Below the pieces are notes generated by a model, which saw only the letters and a program-made list of their open reading frames with translations, was not told the origin of the DNA and made no database searches. Made by a program: the position numbers and the translations under genes. A stretch of DNA of 64,000 nucleotides from Bacillus spongiae (GTDB lineage: Bacteria > Bacillota > Bacilli > Bacillales > Bacillaceae_K): NCBI RefSeq assembly GCF_037120725.1, contig NZ_JBBAXC010000005.1, positions 124,001-188,000 of the forward strand, given 5' to 3'. Position 1 is the stretch's first letter, and each line of letters begins with the position of its first letter. Below are positions 17,140 to 26,655 of this stretch, in pieces.

Positions 17140-17706
17140 TTAAGATTTAATTACTTGAATTTTATAAGAAATATCCTTGACAAGGAGTGCAGTATCCTTG
17201 GAAGTCAATAAGTTTTCTATCTCAGATTTTAACCCTTCACTTGATAGTCTACTATTCTTAGGAATCGTTACCGTAATCATTGGTTCAGGTTCAATAGAAG
17301 GATAGTGAACTTCAATACCAGTATAATTCTTTTCCTTAATGTAATCATACACAATACCATTAAGATCCTTCAATGCGCTCTCCATTTCCAACTCTCGTAT
17401 GCTTTTTTTAAAAACTTCAATCTTGTAGTGGACCAAATCGGATACAGCAATATTTTTCTCTAAATAATCTCGAAATTCTTGTTCACTTTTGGATTTGTCC
17501 ATTCCAATCGATATGATAGGGTCAGTACCACCTATTCCGAAACTGAATAAACCATATTCTTCTCTTGCATCTTCTAGGACAGCTGCAATACGATCAGAAC
17601 GAGCTTCTTTACTATCACTCGCCGTTGCATCCTCCTTGTTGATCATCATAGTAACTAAAAATACGGACACACCCCCAGCTATTAAACCCATCATAAACTT
17701 CTTCAT
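17140..17706 (-). CDS. Exported hypothetical protein, DUF4030-like
   Basis: 188 residues. The N-terminal hydrophobic segment FMMGLIAGGVSVFLVTMMI is a signal anchor, with no lipobox Cys. It is followed by a soluble domain containing SDLVHYKIEVFKKSIRELEM and GIEVHYPSIEPEPMITVTIP. These segments resemble the DUF4030 family of Bacillus. Function unknown; it is placed outside the membrane. An AAGGAAGGAAG site precedes the ATG. Transcribed alone and closed by its own terminator. Confidence 0.65.
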   Translation of the reverse strand: MKKFMMGLIAGGVSVFLVTMMINKEDATASDSKEARSDRIAAVLEDAREEYGLFSFGIGGTDPIISIGMDKSKSEQEFRDYLEKNIAVSDLVHYKIEVFKKSIRELEMESALKDLNGIVYDYIKEKNYTGIEVHYPSIEPEPMITVTIPKNSRLSSEGLKSEIENLLTSKDTALLVKDISYKIQVIKS

Positions 17707-17957
17707 TCAATATCTTCCTTCCTTATTAGTTTTAGATTACTGACTAAACCCTAGTACTTATTTAACTATTGTGATTAACCATTTAAAAACAATCATCTTA
17801 AAATAACTCTAATATTACAATAATTTTCCAGGAAAAAGACATGATGTTAGATCATTGCAGTCGATAGTTTGTAAATCTTGAACATTTCCATTTCCTATTA
17901 AACTATCCTGCACTATTCTTGAACAAAAAAGAACTAGTCATTGAATACCTTTAAAGA

Positions 17958-18290
17958 TTAAGGAGTAGCGATAAAACCAGTTTTCACATCTTTCTTAAAA
18001 CCTACGTTTTCATAAAATAATAATGTCTCTTCTTTTTTTGACCCTGTGAGTAGCATTACTTTATAACAGTGTTGTTTCCATGCACTTTCTAAGGCATGGC
18101 TATTAGCTCATTCTTTATAGTGGTCAGTAAGTTGATGAAAACCATTATTATAATAATTTTTGACAAGAAAATGAACTATCATTGTACTTCTCCAATAATC
18201 ATAAAATATTGCTGAGTATTCTTCGTTTTGGTTCGCTGATTCCCCCAACATATTGAGAGAGTATTCACCATATTTCTCTTCATATTTGAT
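17958..18290 (-). pseudogene. GNAT acetyltransferase pseudogene
   Basis: The C-terminal 49 codons are intact: [20 protein letters not shown], then [20 protein letters not shown] and VKTGFIATP. This is a clear GNAT motif B tail. A TGA at 18108-18110 interrupts the frame just before it. Further upstream, pieces such as NEEYSAIFYDYW can be read but not joined into one frame. The gap 17707-18433 otherwise holds nothing I can support. Confidence 0.65.
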
Positions 18291-18433
18291 TCAAACATTT
18301 CTTCCGACAAAATCAATTTTTCGTGGGATATATGTTTACACTTTAAGTTTGGTCACTTTTCTGGAATAACACCCATTCGTATATTAATAAGATTAGTTGA
18401 ATGCCATTATAGCCGTCATTTCTACAACAAATC

Positions 18434-18670
18434 TTATTTACTGACAATCCCTACAATAAACTTAAATTTTTTTCTTTTTTTCTTCATTCTTTTAAATCCC
18501 TCGATTGAATCTATTATTAATACAGAGTTTCCAATCCAAATTCTCAAGTAAAGGGACTGAAGATTTATTGGACGTTTAATTCCTTTTTCTTCACATTCTG
18601 TACCATCTTCTAATTCTATTTCTGTTCTAATGAACCAACTATTTCCGATACCAATTTCAATATATTTCAA
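18434..18670 (-). CDS. DUF3977 family small protein
   Basis: About 78 residues, almost entirely the DUF3977 domain: KYIEIGIGNSWFIRTEIELE, DGTECEEKGI, SLYLRIWIGNSVLIIDSIEG and FKRMKKKRKKFKFIVGI. Cytosolic, mostly beta with a basic tail; function unknown. The TTG at 18670 is five bases after AGAGG and gives the usual MKYIEIG start; the TTG two codons earlier lies too near that site. Monocistronic. Confidence 0.75.
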   Translation of the reverse strand: MKYIEIGIGNSWFIRTEIELEDGTECEEKGIKRPINLQSLYLRIWIGNSVLIIDSIEGFKRMKKKRKKFKFIVGIVSK

Positions 18671-18769
18671 AAGCAACCTCTTTCTATCAAATATTATTAT
18701 TTATTCCATTATTTCAAATATCGATATATTTAACAATCTCCTTTTTCCAAAACCTGGTCCATTCCACAA

Positions 18770-18835
18770 AAATCGGGCGCACTATTCAATAAGCGCTCCC
18801 GATTACATAAAACATATATTCAAGATACATTTCGT
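18770..18835. repeat. Dispersed repeat hairpin (GCGCCCGATT type)
   Basis: AATCGGGCGC pairs with GCGCTCCCGATT around ACTATTCAATAA, followed by a degenerate ATATTCAAGAT tail. The same hairpin-tail order is seen at 49990-50065 and 48943-48998. It lies just 3' of the minus-strand SDR gene and could terminate it. Confidence 0.55.
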
Positions 18836-18862
18836 AAGCCTTTCCACTACAGTTAAGTTCGT

Positions 18863-19876
18863 TTAATGATTACGAAACCATTCCTTTAAAATGTCTTTTT
18901 CTCGCTCTAATGATAACCCAGCTCTCCTCGACTCCAACTTTCGATTTTGATTCCACGCAAATGTATCTCTAATGGTATCTGAAATAGGTCTGATTTCTAG
19001 TCCTTTCTCAATCGCCTTTTCAAAATTCATGCCATAATCACTGTCAGTTGGAACCCACAAGGGAAGCTCTATCCAAGGTTGGACATTCTGAGCTACTAAA
19101 AAATCCTTACTTGCCCATACAAAGTTTGCATCAGTATTTAAAACTCTTTTACAGGAATGTAATAACTCGCCCATGGAAAGTTTTCTTTTCGGCCCCGTGA
19201 CATTAAAAATTCCAGTTTCATTTTTTTCGGCCATTAAAATTATCCATTTAGCAAGATCTCTAACATCGATAAACTGAACTTTTCGTTCTTCATTATCTGG
19301 AGCCAAAATATTTCCACCAAGTGAAACGCGGTATGGCCAATAAGTAAATCTATCTGTCGAATCATTCGGACCAACGATTAATCCTGAACGCACGATGAGA
19401 CATTTTCCATCCATTTTTTTAATGACTTCCTGTTCACTTAAATACTTTAAAGGCCCGTAATATTCCTGATTAAATCGTCCTGATTTTTCTTCTGTAACAG
19501 AATCTAACTCCTCTTTTGATAACGTTACTATTTCAGATTCCTCGTTAATTTCATCTTCATGAAAAAGGTTTTTATATACAGATCCACTTGAAATAAAGAT
19601 ATACTGTCCAACTTTATTTGATAATATTTCTACACTTTTTGAAACAATTTCAGGTGTATATCCACAGGTATCGATTACTACATCCCATTCCTTATCTCTT
19701 AACTTTTCAAGATCACGTTCATTTTCTCTATCCCCAATAATTCTTTCAATATCTTTAAATAAGGATGGATTGGATTTTCCTCTATTAAACAAAGTAATGC
19801 TATGTCCCTTTTCTTTCGCCGATTCTACAAGATACCGTCCAAGAAATCGAGTTCCACCAATAATAAGAAACCTCAT
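18863..19876 (-). CDS. NAD-dependent epimerase/dehydratase (extended SDR)
   Basis: 337 residues. The Rossmann motif FLIIGGTRFLGRYLVESA is at the N-terminus, DTCGYTP follows strand 4, and ISSGSVYKNL with YYGPLKYLSEQEV (YxxxK) supplies the catalytic Ser-Tyr-Lys. SGLIVGPNDSTDRFTYWPYR is the typical later segment. It belongs to the GTRFLG subgroup (CSP41/reductase-like), with nucleotide-sugar or small-molecule substrates unknown. AGGAGGAAAGCT precedes the ATG. The cupin gene lies 59 bases upstream on the same strand and may share a transcript. Confidence 0.85.
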   Translation of the reverse strand: MRFLIIGGTRFLGRYLVESAKEKGHSITLFNRGKSNPSLFKDIERIIGDRENERDLEKLRDKEWDVVIDTCGYTPEIVSKSVEILSNKVGQYIFISSGSVYKNLFHEDEINEESEIVTLSKEELDSVTEEKSGRFNQEYYGPLKYLSEQEVIKKMDGKCLIVRSGLIVGPNDSTDRFTYWPYRVSLGGNILAPDNEERKVQFIDVRDLAKWIILMAEKNETGIFNVTGPKRKLSMGELLHSCKRVLNTDANFVWASKDFLVAQNVQPWIELPLWVPTDSDYGMNFEKAIEKGLEIRPISDTIRDTFAWNQNRKLESRRAGLSLEREKDILKEWFRNH

Positions 19877-19935
19877 AGCTTTCCTCCTATTAATAAACTT
19901 AAGGAATCTAGTAATGCTAATTCATAACCATGACC

Positions 19936-20487
19936 TTATTCTGAAGCCATTGCATCTGCTTTAGTCCTATGAATAGTACCAAATGGGTGGTTTGGAGGCG
20001 CATAGATTGAATATAGTTTTAAAGGGACGTTTCCTGTATTTATTACGTTATGCCATATTCCAGCCGGTACCATAATGGCCGAGTCACGAAAAATGCTTCT
20101 TTGCATACTTAATTTTTCTCTATCCTTACCCATTTGTACAATTCCTTGACCTTGTTCAACTCTTAAGAATTGATCAGTGTTAGGGTGAATTTCCAAACCG
20201 ATATCTTCCCCAACGTTGAGACTCATCAATGTGACTTGCAAATGATTTCCTGTCCATATTACCGTTCGATACGTATTGTTTTGTTTGGTGACTTCATCAA
20301 TATTTGTAACAAATGGACTTGCACCGAAATCTTTTAACACAATCCTATTATGACGATCAATTGGTCGATACGGAGCATATGCCTTATTAAAAATAGCCCT
20401 AGAACCATAACCTGTAGAATTTTTGTAAGTATGTATCGGTAAATTCCCGTAGGAAGGATACCGATATATGCATGGCACATAGTACAT
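19936..20487 (-). CDS. Cupin-domain protein with Tyr-rich N-terminal tail
   Basis: 183 residues. A 60-residue Tyr/Pro-rich tail (YYVPCIYRYPSYGN) precedes a single cupin: GEDIGLEIHPNTDQFLRVEQ (GX5HXH-like, the second His replaced by Asn-Thr context, Glu kept) and IMVPAGIWHNVINTGNVPL (G(X)5PxGxxHxxxN). Such cupins are seen among spore-associated proteins of Bacillus, but no targeting signal is visible here. Metal binding through the remaining His/Glu is plausible. Function unproven. Confidence 0.75.
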   Translation of the reverse strand: MYYVPCIYRYPSYGNLPIHTYKNSTGYGSRAIFNKAYAPYRPIDRHNRIVLKDFGASPFVTNIDEVTKQNNTYRTVIWTGNHLQVTLMSLNVGEDIGLEIHPNTDQFLRVEQGQGIVQMGKDREKLSMQRSIFRDSAIMVPAGIWHNVINTGNVPLKLYSIYAPPNHPFGTIHRTKADAMASE

Positions 20488-20623
20488 TCCTTTAATCCCC
20501 TTCCATAAGATAATTTATAATTACAAATTATCTTATGTGCTATAGGAGAGGAGTGTACTTACTCAATGTATCTTTTATAAAAACATCAGCTATTCGTATC
20601 AACAGGACATGTTAAGAAAGTTT

Positions 20624-20817
20624 TTATTCCCTAATCAATGCATTGTTATAAATTCTACCAATCGTTGTCCATCTCAATCGTATTTCTCCCGTTCCACCTT
20701 CGTTTATTTCTATCGATGTGTCATCTGTCAACCAAGCATTCCATCCTTGAGATGTTGAAATCACTTTACTTCTTCTAAAGGTACATTAATGTAGGTTTTA
20801 TGCTCAATACCTGGCAT
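20624..20817 (-). pseudogene. SRPBCC/AHSA1-type protein remnant
   Basis: ATG at 20817 opens MPGIEHKTYINVPLEEVK and stops. In another frame the text resumes as STSQGWNAWLTDDTSIEINE then GGTGEIRLRWTTIG before it ends. This is the first half of an AHSA1/SRPBCC START-like domain with a frameshift and the second half missing. The rest of gap 20488-20899 shows nothing further. Confidence 0.65.
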
Positions 20818-20899
20818 TCGCACGACTCTCCTTCTCATTCTTATAAACGGAAAGAGGAACTCCTAGAGATAAGAGTCCCTTCGTTCACTTTAAACAAGA

Positions 20900-22210
20900 C
20901 TAAATAGCGAATATCTTACTTAAATAATCATTCATAAACAAGTCCTTAGGATCCATTTGTTCCCTTAGTTTTATAAAATTCGGCATCATTGGGTAACGAC
21001 GAATAACGTCATCATAGGTTAAGGTATGAAGCTTTCCCCAATGTGGTCTTCCATCATATTTATGGAAAATTTGTTCAACTTTACGGAAGTAATCCTCATA
21101 AGGCATTCCCTTATACATATGGACGGCAATATACGCAGATTCTCGTTGGTAAGCAGGACTTAACCAAAGATCATCCTCTTTGACGAAACGACATTCAATT
21201 GGAAAATGGACAGCAATATTTTCTCTCTTAATCATGGCTAAAATCTCTTCTAGCACTTCTTCAAAATGTTGTCTTGGAATAGAATATTCCATTTCATTAA
21301 ACTTGACCGATCGTACGGTTGAGAACAGTTCGTAGCTCGGTCCAATCATCGTCGTATTAGGGACGGACTTTGCTGAGAATCGACTAATGGAAGAAGACCA
21401 GGTAGGTTTTCTGCGTGCCATCTCACTTAAAATGGAAAACGCGCTGTTTTCAAGCTTACTCGCCTTCCATTTTTCAAACGCATAAGATGAACCATGCTCA
21501 GAGGTTTTATTCATCTTCTTAACCTGAATTGTAGAAGAATAGGGAAAAGCATAAAATTCAAAGTGCTCATTTTTCTCAAGCAAGCTCGGTAGCTCAGCTA
21601 ATGTTGCTTTAAGTTCAGCTCGATGACTCGTATGCTTAAAATTTTGTTTCGGGGTAATTCTAAGCTTCATTTTCACCACAATTCCTAGTAATCCAAGCGA
21701 CAATGCATGTGCCGGAAACACATCGGGATGCAGCTTTCTAGAGAAGGAAGTCACCTTTCCATCGGCTAAAACGACCGTGACTTCCTCAATTTGTGTAGCT
21801 AATATACCATGATTAATGCCTGTACCGTGCGTACCTGTTAACAGAGCGCCACTAACAGATTGCACGTTTATGTCCCCTAAATTCTCTTGTGAATAGCCTA
21901 ATTCATGCAATTCGTTACCAAGTCTGGATAGCTTTGTCCCAGCCCACACTTCTGCTGTATTCTCATCCTCATTCACTTCTATTACACCTTGTAAGTGATC
22001 TAAAGATAATAAAATATCCCTAGTTTTTATTAATGGCGTAAACGAATGACCTGAACCTATAACTCGGATTTTTCGATTTTGAGAAGAAGCAAGATTTACA
22101 ATTTCTACTATCTCTTCTATACTCGTCGGCTTATGAATGAATTCTGGTTGAAACCGAAACGATTCTGACCAATTGTACATAGCTTGAGATGTTTCTTTTA
22201 ATGAAAGCAT
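20900..22210 (-). CDS. FAD-dependent D-arabinono-1,4-lactone oxidase-like
   Basis: 436-residue vanillyl-alcohol-oxidase-type flavoenzyme. The PP-loop VIGSGHSFTPLIKTRD is at about residue 50; ENLGDINVQSVSGALLTGTH then GTGINHG completes the FAD domain; the C-terminus has HWGKLHTLTYDDVIRRYP, the ALO-domain signature around the catalytic cap. It would oxidise an aldono-lactone or sugar alcohol with O2. Its start overlaps the 3' end of the PLP-enzyme gene upstream by 13 bases, so the two are translated as one unit. Confidence 0.87.
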   Translation of the reverse strand: MLSLKETSQAMYNWSESFRFQPEFIHKPTSIEEIVEIVNLASSQNRKIRVIGSGHSFTPLIKTRDILLSLDHLQGVIEVNEDENTAEVWAGTKLSRLGNELHELGYSQENLGDINVQSVSGALLTGTHGTGINHGILATQIEEVTVVLADGKVTSFSRKLHPDVFPAHALSLGLLGIVVKMKLRITPKQNFKHTSHRAELKATLAELPSLLEKNEHFEFYAFPYSSTIQVKKMNKTSEHGSSYAFEKWKASKLENSAFSILSEMARRKPTWSSSISRFSAKSVPNTTMIGPSYELFSTVRSVKFNEMEYSIPRQHFEEVLEEILAMIKRENIAVHFPIECRFVKEDDLWLSPAYQRESAYIAVHMYKGMPYEDYFRKVEQIFHKYDGRPHWGKLHTLTYDDVIRRYPMMPNFIKLREQMDPKDLFMNDYLSKIFAI

Positions 22211-23373
22211 TGTCCATCCCCCCGATAGGTCGTATATGAATCTATTACTTGATCATTTTCAACAAGTTGAATGTGAGTAAATCGTTCAGCCAGTTCCCCC
22301 GCTTTACTATGTCGAAAAACAATCACATCCCCAATTGCTAACGGCTGATCACCATTATTCTTAAATGGCGTTTGGACCTCTCCCGTACCTTCTAAAGAAA
22401 CGAGCTCGCTTCCCTTCGGAAGATGAATGAGCGGCTCTTTTTCTTTGCCGGTGGCACCACTAGCAATATAGCCACCGCTATAGCTTGTATAAATATCATT
22501 TTCTGGTTGTCTTACAATCGGTGAAGTAAAAAACAGACTCGGCTCATATTGAAATGCACGATAATAATCAAAAAGGTGTGGTGCATATAAGGCAGACCCA
22601 ACTGTAACTTCTGTCACGGCCTCTTCTTCTCTTGTATGATGCAAGCTTCCTGTCCCGCCTCCATTACTAAATCTAAGCTCTATCCCTTCACTTTTTATCG
22701 CTTCCACAATCGCTTGTCTTCTTCGAGGGTAATCCTGTAACGATTTCCTTTTCAAATAGGAAATAACCCCATTTTTCATGGACTGTCCAGGCATTGAATC
22801 CGCAACACCCGCAATTTGTGCTTCATACCCCATAACGCCGTCTAAAATAAGCGTAGGATACTTTTTACTTTCACGAACAAGTGTTGCTACTTGATGGGAA
22901 TGTCTAAGTGGAGAGCGTTTAACGCCAAAATGAAAGCCAAAATAACGAAGGCTTAAATCAATATCTAGGCATATGCGAAATTTCGCGGAGGATTCGCTAG
23001 CGATTTCATGTAATATTTCCATATGACTGATAGAGTCAATCATGATTGTGATTACTTTCTCTTTATGGTACAGGTTAGCAATTTTTACAAGTGCTTGGCG
23101 ATCTGTGGTTGGATAGGCTAAAAGTAAATCATTGAACCCTTTCTCTGCTAAGAAGACACATTCATTAGGGTTGTAACACATAATCCCCCGATAGCAATCG
23201 TGAGAATTAAGAACTCGCTCAAGTAATTTAACAGAACGAATTGACTTACTTGCAATTCGGACATTTTTCCCATTTGCTAAACTTGCCACTTTTTCAATAT
23301 TACGATCAAATGCTTTTATGTCTAAGTATACCGCTGGTGCTGGAAATGAATTAAAAGTTTGATAGTCGATCAA
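22198..23373 (-). CDS. PLP-dependent amino acid deaminase/aldolase (alanine-racemase fold)
   Basis: 391 residues of the D-threonine-aldolase/amino-acid-deaminase group. The alanine-racemase-like barrel has the PLP lysine in VRIASKSIRSVKLLERVL near residue 44, and RFSNGGGTGSLHHTREEEA plus VGSALYAPHLFDYY near 240-275. The D-ser-dehydrat-like C-terminal domain ends the chain. Start is TTG 23373, six bases after GGAGGAG. Paired and overlapping with the lactone oxidase, it suggests one pathway acting on a hydroxy-amino or sugar-like compound, which is inference. Confidence 0.83.
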   Translation of the reverse strand: MIDYQTFNSFPAPAVYLDIKAFDRNIEKVASLANGKNVRIASKSIRSVKLLERVLNSHDCYRGIMCYNPNECVFLAEKGFNDLLLAYPTTDRQALVKIANLYHKEKVITIMIDSISHMEILHEIASESSAKFRICLDIDLSLRYFGFHFGVKRSPLRHSHQVATLVRESKKYPTLILDGVMGYEAQIAGVADSMPGQSMKNGVISYLKRKSLQDYPRRRQAIVEAIKSEGIELRFSNGGGTGSLHHTREEEAVTEVTVGSALYAPHLFDYYRAFQYEPSLFFTSPIVRQPENDIYTSYSGGYIASGATGKEKEPLIHLPKGSELVSLEGTGEVQTPFKNNGDQPLAIGDVIVFRHSKAGELAERFTHIQLVENDQVIDSYTTYRGDGQCFH

Positions 23374-23764
23374 TAAACACTCCTCCTTCCCTTAACTTTT
23401 TATACGTAATGAATTCTCGTTCCATATCCAATATCCTTTTTCTTACCTACTCGTTTTAAAAGATTCTTCTATACACAAAAATAGTAGAACGTTTCATCAA
23501 CACTCTTTCAACAAAATCACCGATGGAACGATCCACTTGTCCTCTTACATCCGATTCACTTAGCTCATTTTCATCTAAACTACCTACTCATTATCAAGAA
23601 TGAGTATATTCATAGACCCTTTTGGTTATGCACAAAATGTCTGTTAGGACTACTAGAATGGAAAACAACCATTTATTTTTTTTAACTCACTAAGTGTGCC
23701 GTTCTCTCCAATTAAAATAGGAATATGATACAATGATCATACTTGTCATTTAAGGAGTGGGAAT
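23374..23764. promoter_or_regulatory. Divergent intergenic region with a hairpin
   Basis: This is the 391-base region between divergent genes. It contains the 8-base inverted repeat TACTCATT/AATGAGTA (23585-23606) and, before the plus-strand gene, an extended -10 TGATACAAT (about 23726-23734). No other gene or RNA was recognised. Confidence 0.35.
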
Positions 23765-24064
23765 ATGAAACAAACTGATGTAGAAAAGAAAATCATTGAA
23801 AACTACCAACGCGATGAAAATAGTATGATCCTCGTATTTGCACAATGGTGTATAAACCATGACCTTGACCCGAAAGAACTTTACGAAAAAGCCTATCCGA
23901 ATCAAGCAATGAATCAAGCCTTATTGCAAACATTAGATTTAACAGTCTCAAAGGAAGAGGCTGGAGAAATTGCTCATGAAACGTTACTTGGTGTATTAAC
24001 ACTTTTCGGAAATAATGACTTAGCACTTGTTGTGAGCGAGGAAATTGCCTTAAGAAAATTATAG
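23765..24064 (+). CDS. Conserved-looking hypothetical helical protein
   Basis: 99 residues, predicted almost all helix, no TM segment or signal. It contains VFAQWCINHDLDPKELYEKA, YPNQAMNQALLQTLDLTVSK and a LALVVSEEIALRKL C-terminal helix. An AAGGAGTGG Shine-Dalgarno precedes the ATG by five bases. The DUF952 gene follows 27 bases downstream and is probably co-transcribed. I do not recognise a family. Confidence 0.65.
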   Translation: MKQTDVEKKIIENYQRDENSMILVFAQWCINHDLDPKELYEKAYPNQAMNQALLQTLDLTVSKEEAGEIAHETLLGVLTLFGNNDLALVVSEEIALRKL

Positions 24065-24091
24065 AATAATCTTATAGGGAAGAAGTAGCGT

Positions 24092-24436
24092 GTGATCTTA
24101 CATATTATGACTCGTCAAGAGTGGGATATTATAAAAGAAAGTGTCAAGTATACACCGAAAAGTATTCAAACAGACGGTTTTATCCATTGCTGTACAAAAG
24201 AACAAATAGCTAACGTAGCAAACCAATTTTTTAGCGGTCAAACTAATTTAGTCCTCTTAAGAATTGACCCAGACAAGGTAACTTCTACAATCGTATTTGA
24301 AGATTTACAAAAACTCGGTCAATTATTCCCACATATATATGGCCCTTTAAATCTAAATGCTGTTATGAACGTCATTCAATTTAAACCGAATATCGATGGG
24401 AAGTTTGCTGTCCCAAATGAGTCCCTCTATTCATAA
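24092..24436 (+). CDS. DUF952 domain protein
   Basis: 114 residues, entirely DUF952: ILHIMTRQEWDIIKESVKY, then TDGFIHCCTKEQIANVANQF (the invariant GFIHCS-type core), LVLLRIDPDKV and FPHIYGPLNLNAVMNVIQF. The fold resembles the ADP-ribosyltransferase/RES group but activity is unproven. GTG start at 24092. Co-transcribed with the preceding small helical gene and closed by a shared bidirectional terminator. Confidence 0.85.
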   Translation: MILHIMTRQEWDIIKESVKYTPKSIQTDGFIHCCTKEQIANVANQFFSGQTNLVLLRIDPDKVTSTIVFEDLQKLGQLFPHIYGPLNLNAVMNVIQFKPNIDGKFAVPNESLYS

Positions 24437-24440
24437 CATG

Positions 24441-24482
24441 AAAAAACCCGAACAAAGGAATCCTCTCCTTATTCGGGTTTTC
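24441..24482. terminator. Bidirectional terminator between convergent genes
   Basis: AAAACCCGAA and TTCGGGTTTT pair around an 18-base loop. It serves both the DUF952 gene (plus) and the MscS-type gene (minus). Confidence 0.85.
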
Positions 24483-24491
24483 GTCTAAATA

Positions 24492-25613
24492 TTAGGCATC
24501 CCTTTCGGTTTCGAAAGATTTTTGAGCCATTGATTTTGATAGATGGGCTATCGTATCTTCATTAGGCTGCAGATAGAGAGTTCTCGTTGGAAACGCCACT
24601 TCAGCTTTTGCCTCTTCTAATATGTTTAAAATCTCTAAATTTATGTTCTCCCTAACCTTTAAATATTCTCCCCAGTCCGTTGTATTCGTAAAAAAGTAGA
24701 GAAAAATGTCTAAGCTATTTGTATTAAATTCATTAAAGGTTACAAAAATGGTGTCTTGATGAATGTCATCATGATTTTCAAGAAGAAGTTTAATTCGTTG
24801 AACGACTAATTCAATTTTCTCTTTTGGTGTATCATAGGTTAACCCTAAATTAAACGTAATTCGACGTTTCCCCATTTTACTCCAATTCGTAATGGCTTCA
24901 TTGGCTAACGAAGCATTTGGTACCGTCACAAGCGCTTGTTCAAATGTACGCACCTTCGTACTTCTAAACGTAATATCCTCAATGGTTCCTTCGACACTTG
25001 GTGTTTTAATCCAATCACCGATTGAAAACGGTCTTTCCGTAATAATCACAATACCACCAAAGAAATTCCCTATTGCATCTTTTGCAGCAAGCGCGAACGC
25101 TAATCCACCTAGTCCTAACCCCGCAACAAATCCATTGACATCGTAATCAAATTCTTGCGCGATAATACTAAAGCTAATGGCAATCACAATAAAGCGTACA
25201 CCTTTAGATAAATAGGGAATTAAAATATCGTCCACTTCAAGATGATATTTTTCCCGTGCATTTTGAAAGAGAATGGATGAAGAGGATGTAAGATTATACA
25301 ACCCCCAGCTTATATGAAAAATGACAAGTGAACGAAAAATCTTCATAAATAAAGGATTGTTTTGATCAAGAAAAGGGAAAAAATCAACGGCAATGAATAC
25401 ACCGAAAACAATAAACAACCACCCGATTGGATTTTCAAACGCCGTAAAGATATGGGTGAACAATGTCGTCGGGGACTTTTTACTTACTCTAATTAAAAAG
25501 CGATAAACGTAAGACGTGAAAATCTTTCTAAACAGAAGAAATATGGCTAAAATACTGATTGAGATTAAAATGTCTTGAAGAATATCCATGGTGAAATAAT
25601 CTTGATAATTCAT
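24492..25613 (-). CDS. MscS-family mechanosensitive ion channel
   Basis: 373-residue small-conductance mechanosensitive channel homologue. Several N-terminal TM segments (ILISISILAIFLLFRKIF, GWLFIVFGVFIAVDFF, FIVIAISFSIIAQEF) lead to the pore helix FVAGLGLGGLAFALAAKDAI then GNFFGGIVII, the Gly/Ala-rich TM3 of MscS, and the beta-domain start RPFSIGDWIKTPSVEGTIED. It releases solutes on hypo-osmotic shock. Starts 13 bases after the exoA stop, so the two are probably one transcript. Confidence 0.92.
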   Translation of the reverse strand: MNYQDYFTMDILQDILISISILAIFLLFRKIFTSYVYRFLIRVSKKSPTTLFTHIFTAFENPIGWLFIVFGVFIAVDFFPFLDQNNPLFMKIFRSLVIFHISWGLYNLTSSSSILFQNAREKYHLEVDDILIPYLSKGVRFIVIAISFSIIAQEFDYDVNGFVAGLGLGGLAFALAAKDAIGNFFGGIVIITERPFSIGDWIKTPSVEGTIEDITFRSTKVRTFEQALVTVPNASLANEAITNWSKMGKRRITFNLGLTYDTPKEKIELVVQRIKLLLENHDDIHQDTIFVTFNEFNTNSLDIFLYFFTNTTDWGEYLKVRENINLEILNILEEAKAEVAFPTRTLYLQPNEDTIAHLSKSMAQKSFETERDA

Positions 25614-25626
25614 ACGTTAGCTCCTT

Positions 25627-26382
25627 TTACAATTGTATGTCCAATAAAATGGGGCAGTGATCACTTCCGAAGACGTGCGAATGGATTTTGGAATCCACTA
25701 ATTTGTCGAGGAGGCATTCAGACAAAATGAAATAATCAATCCTCCATCCAATATTTCGCTCTCTCACTTTACTCATATAGGACCACCACGAATAGGCTCC
25801 TTCTTGAGTAGGGTAAAGATAGCGGAATGTGTCGACAAAACCAGCATTGAGTAAATTCGTCATTTTTCCTCGTTCCTCTAGAGTAAAACCAGAATTCCCT
25901 TTATTTGTCTTCGCATTTTTTAAATCAATCTCCTGATGTGCAACATTTAAATCCCCACAGTAAATGACAGGCTTCCGTTGATCTAGTTGGATTAAGTATG
26001 CCCTAATTGCCTCTTCCCACTCCAACCTTTCCTCTAATCGTGCTAAATCTCGTTTCGCATTTGGGGTGTATACATTGACAAGATAAAAGCCCTCATATTC
26101 CAAGGTAATAATTCGCCCTTCTCGCTCTTCCTCTTCATCCCCGACACCATATGATACGGAGAGTGGCGCATGCTTCGTAAAAATCGCCGTACCAGAGTAC
26201 CCTTTTTTTTCGGCATAATTCCAAAATTGTATGTAGCCTTCAAGCTCAAGCGTAATTTGCCCTTCTTGAAGCTTCGACTCTTGAATACAGAAAAAATCGG
26301 CATCTACCGTTTGGAAATACTCTAAAAACCCTTTTTTTACAGCCGCCCTTAGTCCATTGACGTTCCATGATACTAATTTCAT
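25627..26382 (-). CDS. exoA: Exodeoxyribonuclease III (AP endonuclease)
   Basis: 251-residue ExoIII/APE1-type nuclease of base-excision repair, cleaving at abasic sites and removing 3' blocks. Active-site motifs run in order: SWNVNGLRAAVKKGF (Asn), CIQESKLQ (metal Glu), YSGTAIFTK, YCGDLNVAHQEIDLKNAKTN (Asp-Asn), WRIDYFILS and the C-terminal GSDHCPI (Asp-His). Length is that of the family. The MscS-type gene follows 13 bases downstream. Cytosolic DNA repair enzyme. Confidence 0.95.
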   Translation of the reverse strand: MKLVSWNVNGLRAAVKKGFLEYFQTVDADFFCIQESKLQEGQITLELEGYIQFWNYAEKKGYSGTAIFTKHAPLSVSYGVGDEEEEREGRIITLEYEGFYLVNVYTPNAKRDLARLEERLEWEEAIRAYLIQLDQRKPVIYCGDLNVAHQEIDLKNAKTNKGNSGFTLEERGKMTNLLNAGFVDTFRYLYPTQEGAYSWWSYMSKVRERNIGWRIDYFILSECLLDKLVDSKIHSHVFGSDHCPILLDIQL

Positions 26383-26520
26383 TATGAATCTCCTATACTA
26401 TTTGTTTGAAACAAAGTTTATCATAACTTACTATAGGATGAAAATGAATGGTGCTTTTTTTCTATTTTATTATTCATGAGATCGAATTTTTCAATAATGT
26501 ATGTCTAAATATCCAAGTAC

Positions 26521-26575
26521 AGTAAATGCCTAAAAACCCTGTCCACATTCATGGAAGGGTTTTTAGGCATTTACT
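26521..26575. terminator. Long perfect hairpin, probable terminator
   Basis: The arms AGTAAATGCCTAAAAACCCT and AGGGTTTTTAGGCATTTACT are exact complements over 20 bases with a 15-base loop that itself can pair TCCA/TGGA. The T-run lies inside the stem, not after it, which is unusual for a terminator. It lies between exoA and the stop of the 26656 gene. Confidence 0.6.
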
Positions 26576-26655
26576 TTAAAATTATCAAGTTACCAAACGT
26601 TTTACCACTATTATTTTACCACCTGTTCAAACTACAATCTATTGCATGATGTCCC

